Origin: Stenocarpella maydis
Lineage: Eukaryota > Ascomycota > Sordariomycetes > Diaporthales > Diaporthaceae
Assembly: GCA_002270565.1 (NCBI GenBank)
Contig: NQMI01000075.1
Span: 1-64,000 of the forward strand
Length of the DNA stretch: 64,000 nt
Reading direction: 5' to 3'
A program made the position numbers and the translations under genes. The notes under the pieces are model-generated. The model worked only from the letters and a program-made list of their open reading frames with translations. It was not told where the DNA came from and ran no database searches. This document shows positions 54,576-64,000 of the stretch, one piece after another (within the stretch, counting starts at the first letter, position 1; each line of letters starts with the position of its first letter).

Positions 54576-56583
54576 ACCCTCGCATGTCGTCTGGGCAGCG
54601 CGGCTGGCGGCTCTGCGCTGCGTGTACTCCGTACTATGCAGGTTGCTCCCCAATGGAGAGCGATGTTACTTAGCCGCCAGTGCACACGCCCGCTAGAGTG
54701 CTTTGCATTGCACGTACACACAGAGGCATGGGCAGCGCATCCCTGCGGCTGCTAAGCGAGCTTCAGATGCCGATAAATGTTTATTATGCCTCGCTCAGCG
54801 GAGGGATTTGGAAACCGCCAAGCTGGCGACATGCCAGCCCGAGCAACGCGTGTGGGCTGCGTCAGGCAGGCAGAGGCACGCGACCGCTCAGAGGTTGCTC
54901 TGTGCTATTATTTTTAGTCGTCCTGGCGGCCCGTAGGCAGCAGGTGTTGGTGTTTCATAGACCGGGCAGCAGCAAGATTGTGAGAGAGAGAGAGGGAGAG
55001 AGAGAATTGGCAGGCTTCCGTCCTCGGCGGGGATCCCTGGGGAGGGGAGGCATCAAGATTACGGTCGCATCAGAGCATGCCTCGCAGCCAGCTGGGGTGG
55101 TAGTGCGGGTCCCGATTGGCAGGCCTTTTCTCCGCCAGCCTGCCATTGTTGAATGAGCTCATCTGCGGGCGGGCGAGGCAGCTCTCGCGCTCGATCGATG
55201 AGATGAGATGAGAGAGACAAGAAGTGGGTAGCGGGAGGCTGGACGTTGAGCGACAGCATCGGCGGCCACGATAGCGTGCCCCGTCGAAAGATGGGCTATG
55301 TGCAGAAGCGGGTTGCAGGTGGCAGCAGCCACAACTGCCACATCACAGTACAGCACGGCTATAATCGCCGTGCCCTGTCGTCGCCGGAGGTTGAGCCCAA
55401 AAGAGGCCTGCCGACCCCGTGAGCCGGTCCGGTGGGCGGAAGTCAGAGCCGATGCTATCATCTTGTTGATTGTTATCACTCCACATCAGTCGGCGACCCG
55501 AGCCTCTCGACATGGATGCAAAGACGACGGGGCCGACCTGTTATGTTATGCCGTGAAGCAGCACAGCGTAACTGTAGCGCTCCCAGAGGAGCGACGATCA
55601 CGGCCTAGGGGCAAAGCTTATGTTGTCGCTGGCAAGCTGACTGCTGGCTGACAGGCTGACGGGGTGTAGACTGCAGGGTCAGGAGTTCAATGTCCCAGGC
55701 TCGGCTGATTGGGTGACAAGACCTGGCCAGCACTTGTGCATATGCAGAGAGTCGATCCGGACGCGGTGCGTGAGCGTGTGCGCCTGCGGCTGTGCCCACA
55801 TAGTATACAATATACTCGGTACCTAGCGTGCCTTATACATGCCTAGGTATGTAGGTGTATAAGTGATAGTGCTTAGGCATAAGGAATATACAAACCCCGG
55901 AAGCTAGACAGATGGCCTGGCGTGGTTACGTAGTAAACAAGGTTATATCTACTGTGGTACAACTCTGTCACTCAAATGTAGCCAAGGCCGTACGGTAGGT
56001 ATATTGTATTATCATCATGGCGGCCACTGTCACATTGACAGCCCGGTCATGCACAACCTCGTTCTCGTCTGTTGCGCTGAGGCGTGTTGGGATACCAGAC
56101 AGACGTATGTATGGAGCACGGGCTTGCATTTCTTCTCACATGTGCTCCCTTTCTTTCCCCTCTGGTCCTCCGTGTCATTTTGCTGGGTTTTGGGACGAGC
56201 GGCAAGGCCGTCCTTGCAACTGGAGGAGCCAAGGGAGGTAGTGTGTACTCGGTATTGCAAGCAAATGGTCGAGAATCCCTTAGCACATCCGCACCATTAC
56301 AGGCGCGTCTGGGTGCTAGTGCGGGGGGGGGGCTTGTTTGCTGGCAGACCTTGTACCAAAAGTATCCATCTATCTGATGTNNNNNCCCTTTTCCGACCTT
56401 GGGACCCTGGTACACTTTCCCCCCTGACCCCTGTTTCCCCAGCGCCAGTAGCCGGGACTGCAGGCCAAAACGGTAGGTACGTACTATGGTAGTAGCTGTA
56501 GCGGGGACAGCATCTGTGAGCAGCCCTTGCAGCTGACAGCCGGCCTCTGCTGTGGGCAGTACCTAGCAGAGCTGTTTTCCTGC

Positions 56584-56634
<51 letters not shown>

Positions 56635-58407
56635 ACCAGACTGCCAGACTGCCGCGGTCCATTTCCATCTCTCTCCCTTCACTTTTCGGATTCTTCCCTC
56701 CCCACAAGACACGACCCATTCATTGACTTCAGCTCAGCCAGCCCGGCAGCAGCAGCCCAGCCATTGGAGGTCCAGCCTGCCCGCCTGCCCAGCCAGCTCA
56801 TCAGCCAGCTCAGCCAGCTCGACGCCAAGGCCCGGTCAGGTTCGAGGCCATCTCTTCTTTGTGCCTTGTCGTCTACAGCAGGGCAACAGGGCCGACCGAC
56901 AGAAAGGAAAGCAGGGGGGCCCCAAGAAGAGGGTACATGGTATACAAGGTCAAGGTCCCAGAAGACCACCTTTGAAGAAGAAGGAACCGACGGACATCCA
57001 GCGAGGCAAGGAATAGCGGCAGGTGGTCGTCCCTTTATTAGACCTGGCCGCCTGCACTTGCCCAACGGCTTGACCATCGCATCGCATCGCATTGGCACCG
57101 CCTAACCCCTAGCCCAGAAAGAGGCGACATCCTACCTCCCTATTCTGTTCTGCGGCGCCTCTTTTCCCTGCCTCCCCTTGCACTGCCAGGCCTGCCCTGC
57201 CCTGCGTTACCCGCTCGCGCTCGCTTGCTTCGCTTCGCTTTGCTTTGCTTCCTTCTCTGGCCCGCCTTCTGGACCGATCGACAACTAAACCAACCAGCCG
57301 ACACATCTCATCAGCCTGTCTGTCCCCAGCGAGAGAGAAGACCCAGGATCCGGGACCAGAATCCAGCACCCAGCATCCAGGACCAGGGACCAGGACGCAG
57401 TTCCCGTCTGCCGCCCTGCCGCCGAGTTGAGGCCACTCGGCTGCCTTGTATACCACTCCGTCCTCCCTCCTTGCGGCCGCTCACGACAATCCCTTTCTTT
57501 CTCGCCCTCACCAATTCCTCCTCACCCAGCCCGTGTCGGCCCATGCCAGCATTCTAGAACCTGAGCCCCGAGCCCGAGCCTGAGCTGAGCCCCGTGTCCT
57601 CCCCCTATCTATTTTCAACAGCAGCACGCTAGGGTGAATACGGACATTTTTGTATCTCAAGAGAGACTACGAGCGCCGACCACACGACACTGACCTTGAC
57701 CAACCTGTCTCGACTCCCACTTTCCCTCTTCCCGTCCGTACATCGGGTAATTCTCCTGGCGACAACCGATCGCCCGCAACTCCAGCCTTCGCCTCCCGCC
57801 AGATCCCTCCCCCCCCCTCTGAAAAGCCTGGTCAGGCCGGCCGGCCGTTAGGTCCTGCTAGACCCAGAAAAGGTGCGTACTGCGCGAACTGTGTGTGACT
57901 CGCGTGTCCCCTCCCCCCCCCTGTTCAGCCCCATTGGCAGCAGGCAATCAGCAGGCAGCCTGCCATTCTCTTGCTACAGCCTCCCCAGCGCCCAGACTAG
58001 ACTAGAGGTTACCCCATTTGTTACCACACCACCTAGCCATCTCCTGCCTCTTCTGCCCACGCCTTTGCCTCGCTCTATTTTCCCATCTCCACACCCGTCA
58101 ATTGTTCACCTTTCCCGTCCCTCTCCCTTACTTTCCATGGCAATTGAGATCACGCACCGCCGCCTCTGAAGCCCCCGTGCCGTCTCTTGTGTCCTTCGGT
58201 CGTCGGAAAATGAGCGGCGTTGCCTTGCTGACCGCCCCTTTTCGCTTCAACTAGGCCCTTCCGCCCCGGGCCCGCTGGTAATTACCCAGCCGAAAATCAA
58301 CACTCCGTGTCGGCCACCCCTTTCGACTTCCATCTCTCGAGCCATCCTTCATACCGTCTCACGCCCTTCCTTGCGTCCGCCCGTAGAGGTTTGGTCATCC
58401 CGTCAAC
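54576..58407. other. Long intergenic region and CK1 leader
   Basis: No gene recognised. It contains a five-N gap at 56381-56385, a (CCAG)n array at about 56584-56632, and pyrimidine-rich and CAG-rich sequence from about 56700 to 58400. The last kilobase or so probably contains the long 5' UTR, with possible introns, of the casein kinase gene. Confidence 0.5.
56584..56632 (+). repeat. (CCAG)n tetranucleotide repeat
   Basis: About twelve tandem CCAG units, nearly perfect. No coding role is evident. Confidence 0.9.
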
Positions 58408-59986
58408 ATGGCCTCCTCATCGTCCAACGTCGTCGGCGTGCACTACAGAGTAGGGAAGAAGATTGGCGAGGGCTCCTTCGGTGTCATCTTTGAGGGTACG
58501 AACTTGTTGAACAATCAACAAGTTGCCATAAAATTTGTACGTTGCTCAGTGCACGATTGCCATCACCCGCCCACGCGCCAGCACGGCCAGCCACTAACTC
58601 TCGCCCGCTCCAGGAACCAAGGAAGAGCGATGCCCCTCAGCTACGGGATGAGTACAGGACATACAAGATCCTCGTCGGATGCCGTAAGTCATCTCGGTCT
58701 TGACCGCTGGCAGGATGCCTAGCTGACCCGCCCACGCAGCCGGCATCCCGAACGTGTACTATTTCGGTCAGGAGGGCCTTCACAATATCCTAGTCATTGA
58801 CCTGCTGGGACCGTCACTGGAGGATCTGTTCGACCACTGTGGGCGCAGATTCAGCCTCAAGACTGTCATCATGGTGGCAAAGCAGATGGTGAGCCGTTCC
58901 CACCTGCCAGTTCTCGGCTGCCAGGTCGTGGGGCTGCCCTCCTGTCATGTGCTGACATTGCAAATGTAGCTCTCTCGTGTCCAGACCATCCACGAGAAGA
59001 ACCTCATCTACCGAGACATCAAGCCCGACAACTTCCTGATCGGCAAGATCCCCAGCAAGACCGAGAATGTCATCCATGTCGTCGACTTCGGCATGGCCAA
59101 ACAGTATCGGGATCCCAAGACGAAGCAACACATCCCATACCGGGAGCGGAAGTCTCTATCTGGCACTGCCCGATATATGAGTATCAACACCCATCTTGGG
59201 CGGGAGCAATCGAGGCGTGACGACCTCGAGGCCCTTGGCCATGTGTTCATGTACTTCCTACGAGGAGGGCTCCCGTGGCAAGGTCTCAAGGCTGCGACTA
59301 ACAAGCAAAAATATGAGAAGATCGGGGAGAAGAAGCAGACCACACCCATCAAGGACCTGTGTGAGGGGTTCCCCGCCCAGTTCGAGACGTACCTGTTCTA
59401 CGTCCGGAACCTGGGCTTCGAGGATGCGCCCGACTACGACTACCTCCGCGGCCTCTTCACCGAAGCTGCGAGGGAAAACAAGATCGACGAGTCGGACAAC
59501 AAGTTTGACTGGGACGAACTCCTGCAGAGGGCCCAGACAAAGAAGGGTGATTGGAACAGGTCCCCCGGCGCGCTGCACAGCCCTGACCAGAGACCAGTTG
59601 CATCCAACATGGCGCTCCACGACAACTCGCGGGGCGGCAACACGACGGCTCACATGTCCGACCCTCGGGCACGCCTTACGATGGACCGTTTAAATGCCGC
59701 GCAGCCTCCTCCGCCCTCACCGATCAAGCCGAACCCAAAGGGCGACCGCCGAAACACCCCAGACCGCCTGATGATGCAGAACCGAGGCGGCGCCGGGGGC
59801 CTCCACACGGCAACCCCGACAGGCTCTACGCAGGCCCAGTTCCAGGCCAGCACCCAGAACCTGCCGAAACCAATGAACTCGGCACAGGCCATGAACCAGC
59901 CCACGCCGACGACCACCGGGAGGCAGCCTGAGCCGCAGCAGCCGAGCGGCTTCCAGAAATTCATGAAGGCCATCTGCTGTGGCTAG
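58408..59986 (+). CDS. Casein kinase I, Yck type (palmitoylated C-terminus)
   Basis: Serine/threonine kinase of the CK1 family, probably plasma-membrane bound like yeast Yck1/2, which act in nutrient signalling and endocytosis. 454 residues. Exons are 58408-58536, 58614-58683, 58740-58888 and 58970-59986. The glycine loop is KIGEGSFG, with Lys42 in VAIKF. The catalytic loop is YRDIKPDNF with Asp132. DFG is at Asp155 ([12 protein letters not shown]). The CK1 signature is [22 protein letters not shown]. After about residue 300 there is a Pro/Gln/Asn-rich tail ending [11 protein letters not shown], where the CC pair is the likely palmitoylation site that separates Yck kinases from nuclear Hrr25. 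Three introns lie within the kinase N-lobe. Confidence 0.93.
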
Positions 59987-61366
59987 GCGCCTGGTTCTAA
60001 CTGTTGTTCCTTTCGTCAGTCTCGTCCTGGAGCTCGGCGATAATTGTAATCTATATCGACTGGTCCTGGGCGGCAGACGCTAATGGGCGCGCCCTCGCCT
60101 CTCTGGGTTGCGGGTACTGGGGTTCTGCATTGATGTTTACGGCCATCGAAGGGGGGGGGATTCATCTTCACAACGTCCCGGATTTTTCTCGGTTATAGAG
60201 GCATACTCATGACTTTACGCTCGCTCATATCCCGGTTTTTCTCATATATGCATTTGAGACCTTGTGGTCCCTCCTAATCAATTTCCCACCTTACGAACGT
60301 CTACCCACCGGATCCCCCCGTGAAACCGACCGGCATTATCGCTCGATCGAGCGGAGCCTCGAGGCCTACCCATCTCAGTCCCGACATGGCTTATAGGGTA
60401 CCAACGACGAGCAGGCCCAGACATGAGCACAACCCGACGCAAGCTTGGCCAGCAGCTTGATTATCTCACCGCCTGACCCCATTCCCGTCCGGGCGGAATC
60501 GAAGCCTGATGCTGAACCAAGATTCCTATCACCATATGAGACGCGCATGGTGCGGAGAGGGGCGTCGGCACTGGTTCTCATCAAGGCGGATGACCTCTAC
60601 AAATGGGGCTGCGGGGATGATGTTGGCCACCTTTGTTCATCTTTGCCAGTTGTATATCATTCTCGGAGGGTGTCTATGACAGTGCGAGGAGCGAGGATTG
60701 TTGCAGCGACGGAGGGCTAGAGTGTTTGGGGCGTTGAGCAATTGGTGCACGAGAGGTCGGATTGCGAAAGCGATTCGGCCACCCATCTTGTATGGGGGTG
60801 ATGAGGCTGAAGTCTGGGGTCTCGTATTTCATTGCTGGCGGAGTCTGGACTAGCATAAGGAGTTGTTCCTTTAATACTGTTTTCTCTTCTCATTTTATTT
60901 CACGGGTGCCAGCAGTTCGGGAAGAACAGGACGGAGGTGCCACGGCACACGAGGGAGGCGGCAGAGCGAGCGGGGGTGGGAGGAGCGGGTTGTAGATGGG
61001 CAAAAAAAGCAATAGGAATCTATGGAAAGCATCAAACAGGACACTTGGCGACGAGCATGTCGTTGTGCTCTGCCCGCGCAGTTTTGTGCGGGCCCTTAGT
61101 AAAGTGGGCGTGTCTGGGGCAGCCAAATGCCTCGGGGCAGCTTCTGCGCACCCGTTCAGGCCATGTCCCCCAAGTCCGGCCGGCCCCGCAGCGCCTCAGG
61201 GGGCGGCTTCTAATGTTCGGCGAGCTATGACCCGCGGGTAGGGTCATTCCCGATTGAGCTTCGACTTCACCACCACTTTCAACATCTCGATCGACTCTTT
61301 TCCCGCCTCGCTCAATGTCTTGCCGCGTCGGGGTGCACTCGACCAGGAAGACGACAGTAGCCAGCC
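59987..61366. other. Intergenic
   Basis: Nothing recognised between the kinase and the TRAPP-like gene. Open frames are short and without domains. Confidence 0.5.
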
Positions 61367-62246
61367 ATGGCCACTGCGATACCCTCCATAGCCTGCCTAG
61401 GCGTCATAGGCCGGAATGTAAGCACTGTCGTGTCCTGTCTCTCTGCCTCGTCTCCTTGTCGTGCGAACGAAGGAGACGAGCCAAGGCACCAACCACCCTT
61501 CGTCATTTGAACGGTGCCACGGGTAACAAACAATTGTTCTCTTGACTGACAAGCGCGACTAATACCAAAAAAATCTGCAGAACAACCCCCTCCACATCTC
61601 AATCTTCCCCTCGCACGACCCGGCCACAAACACGCTCAAGCCCATCCGCACGCCGCTGCAGTTCTCGCTGCTCCTGTCGTCGACGCTCGACATCTTTGAC
61701 CTGCGCGCCAAGCACTCGGCCCCGGGCGGCGGCGGCGGCGCCGCGGCGTGGTCGCTGTCGGGCGACTATGGCCTCCTGCACGCCGTGGACGAGAGGCTCG
61801 CCGCGTACGGGTATGAGACCAACACGGGCGTCAAGTTTGTCGTGGTGGTGGACATGAGGGGCCGGCGGATCGACGGCGCAGCGCTGGCTTCTTCTTCCTC
61901 GGCGGCGTCGGCATCCGCGGCGGGCGGCGTCGGGAATGCCGGTAACAGTAACAGCAATAACACATCCTCGTCGGACGATGCGAGAGAAGCGGGCGGCGGC
62001 GGCGGGCTCAGCGCCGCGGCGAGGAGGGGCGCGGCCGCCGTGGTGGGGCTACGCGAGGGGGACATGAAGCCCGTGTTCCGGGCCATGCAGACGGCCTACG
62101 TGCGCCTGCTGCAGAACCCCTTTTACGAGCCCGACGAGCACGCGCCGCTCACGGGCCACGGGGGCAAGAGGATCGTGTCGAGGCGGTTCGGGGCTGACAT
62201 GCGGCGCATCGGGGAGGGCTGGACCGTCGGGGTCACGAGCCTGTGA
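61367..62246 (+). CDS. TRAPPC2L/Tca17-like TRAPP subunit (sedlin family)
   Basis: Longin-fold subunit of the TRAPP tethering complex that acts in Golgi/endosome membrane traffic. 238 residues. Exons are 61367-61417 and 61581-62246, with a 163-bp GT-AG intron in phase 0. The first strand is IACLGVIGRNNNPLHISIFP, followed by LQFSLLLSSTLDIFDLRAK, then the WSLSGDYGLLHAVDERLAAYG region and YGYETNTGVKFVVVVDM. The C-terminal helix is VFRAMQTAYVRLLQNPFYEPD. A Ser/Ala/Gly/Asn-rich insertion of about 60 residues (SSAASASAAGG, GNSNSNNTSSSDD) separates the last strand from the last helix and makes the protein longer than the roughly 140-150 residues of yeast and animal homologues. Confidence 0.85.
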
Positions 62247-64000
62247 TTTTCTCAGAGGGATTTTGGGGGTAGGTGACGGCGGCAGCACGAGGACGGAGGA
62301 AGGAGGCGTCGCGGACTAGACATGCCCCGACCCTGCCCCCCGCCAACACCCACTGGGGTTTGATTTTGTGGCTTTTATCTGGCTGGCGTCGGTGGAGTAT
62401 CTGAGATGGAATCACCTTTAGGGGCGCGGTTCGCCCCCTCAAGACCGTGGGGGTGCATCTTTCTTGGGAGATGGCTGCGGAAGCATTGTCGTGGCGTTCT
62501 AGGGGCTATTAAAGAGAAATGGAGTATACCATCATGCTACCCGTACTACTACTGCCTGGCTGTTCTGTGACCTGGGATATACCCCCTGGGCTTGCGTTCC
62601 CTTGCCGTCCAGAATTTAGACATGACATCTGTCTCTCGACATTCAGCACATGCTCCTTCGTCTGTGGCTAGGTAACTCGTGGACCTTGTTTCCAGCCCCG
62701 AGTTATATAGCTTCAGCATCTATATATAAAGTGTTGCTTGAGGCTCCTGGCTGCAGACCACCTCAAGTCCACTTCATCAGATGCCCTATTGAGGCTCGAA
62801 TTAACTCTGTGGTCTCGTGAAATAGCTTTGTTGTCCGTGTCAAAGGATCGCTTGAATTTCTTGGCCTAGATAATTTGTTCTCCAGCACCTACTTAGTAGG
62901 TAGTGCCGGTCCTACGGTGGCAGGGCTCGATTCCTTCAGTCCTATCTTCACCAGGACCTCTAGGAAAACACCATTCAGAAACCGCTCACACTAGTCAAAT
63001 CAGCATTCTATCTTAGCACTCAAAGACAACGGCTATATCCTGGTTTGAGCTCCTGTAACTCCCCGCTTGTGTTCCCTTCTGAATCCCCATAACAACATCA
63101 TCCATACGCAGCTTGACACTCTTTCCACATTCGACTGTCAGCAAAACGTGCCATGGGCAAGTCCCCCTGGTCGCCCCCCCCCCCGGGAGGGCATGTGCAA
63201 TGCTGAGGGCATCACAAATGACATGGCCAGGATTACTTCCTCCCATATTGTGTCTGAGGCTTGCAAGACTTGCCCGCTCGCGACAGCGCGTCGTCTGGTC
63301 TTCTTCCGGGTACCATCAGAAAACCTGCAAAGTGCGCCGTCAACGCTCGCAGCGTTGTTCAAGCTCTGCTGAAGAAATCAAAGCAGGCTGCGGACTGTGG
63401 AATATCTGGCCAGTCTAATAGCGGCCTTCCTCGTAAATAGGCCTTGTGTGGTTGACCTGTGGTGGGACCCTCGAGGTATGTCGGCTGTGACATTGAGCCG
63501 CGTAGTCAAACGCCCGTCAGTGCCCAAGTCGTAGCTGGACTGAAGCAGGAGATTCTCTTCTTCACCCAGGAATCAAAGTATGGACGTGCCGCCATTTGTG
63601 TGCTCCCTGCGCGAGATCGTATGAAGGACTTGGGTCATAAGTACCAAGGTTCAGCCAGGTCCTGCTAGTAAAGCGAAGTTTCCAGGGATATTTTTTTTGG
63701 AGCTGACTCCGACACTGAAATCTTCGTCTGCCTCATCCCTATTTGGATTGAAGCTCTTTTGATGGGCCGTGGGCTTTTACTCGGGACATACGTTAGCTAG
63801 TTAGGGCTCAAACATGGAGGTCATAGATATCACTCGTTACGACCTGAAGTGTTACCTGGCTGCACAGCATCCATCGGTTCCCGCTCCTGCGCCGAGGGGT
63901 CATTAGCCCCTAAAAGTGACGGTCGACAGGGGCGAGGTGTTGTCATAAGAGCCGCGGTGCTATTATCAAGACGACAGATACGTACTTCTGAGTAGTTAGG
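62247..64000. other. Terminal intergenic region
   Basis: No recognisable gene. Open frames of up to about 100 codons near 63013-63418 on both strands are without domains. A C10 run lies at about 63176-63185. Confidence 0.5.

Noticed and set aside
54385..54755. Frames with long poly-Lys or poly-Phe runs
   Set aside because: They are translations of the homopolymer A/T tract, not proteins.

Overview
This window looks like nuclear DNA of a filamentous ascomycete (Pezizomycotina, probably Sordariomycetes; taxonomy is inferred). Genes have short GT-AG introns of about 55-150 bp and GC-rich exons. A Zn2Cys6 regulator, a 2EXR-type protein fragment and small secreted proteins are present. Long AT-rich blocks hold transposon relics whose reading frames are broken almost only by C-to-T stop codons, the mark of repeat-induced point mutation (RIP). 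The sequence is split into gene-bearing GC-balanced blocks and AT-rich blocks (about 1-370, 2420-12350 and 14770-15370). Single Ns or short N runs mark gaps at 3347, 10773-10776 and 56381-56385.

Layout. At 0.9-1.5 kb lies LSM7 (Sm-like RNA-binding subunit with an RGG-rich N-terminus), between two copies of an AT-rich direct repeat. From 2.4 to 12.35 kb is a transposon graveyard: three LTR copies, a Tc1/mariner transposase relic, a palindromic hairpin, an element with inverted ends, a possible copia LTR, and a roughly 1-kb degenerate direct duplication carrying a GC-rich insert next to a gap. At 12.4-14.2 kb are a truncated CorA-like pseudogene and an SDR gene. At 14.6-15.4 kb is an 815-bp AT-rich element with TIRs flanked by TA, then a decarboxylase-like fragment and an intron-containing tRNA-Arg(ACG). 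At 17.7-19.1 kb is an organic solute transporter alpha/TMEM184-type membrane protein. From 21 to 27 kb there are two small secreted proteins (a double-psi beta-barrel protein and an eight-cysteine protein) among broken genes. From 27.3 to 33.9 kb come a Zn2Cys6 transcription factor, a p24-family cargo receptor and SWC4 (SWR1/NuA4 subunit), the last two divergent.

From 33.9 to 43.3 kb no gene can be recognised although base composition is ordinary. This ends at the most unusual gene of the window: a Zn2Cys6 DNA-binding domain fused to a maltose/galactoside-type O-acetyltransferase whose expected catalytic histidine is methionine. Mitochondrial malonyl-CoA:ACP transacylase follows (46.8-48.2 kb), then a complete but RIP-inactivated Mutator-like element with matching TIRs and an approximately 9-bp target duplication (50.2-53.1 kb), a long repeat-rich intergenic region, a Yck-type casein kinase I (58.4-60.0 kb) and a TRAPPC2L/Tca17-like trafficking subunit (61.4-62.2 kb).

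The intact genes are mostly unlinked housekeeping functions: RNA metabolism, chromatin, ER-Golgi traffic, mitochondrial fatty-acid synthesis and signalling. I see no biosynthetic cluster. The fusion regulator and the secreted-protein/pseudogene block are the parts most likely to be lineage-specific.
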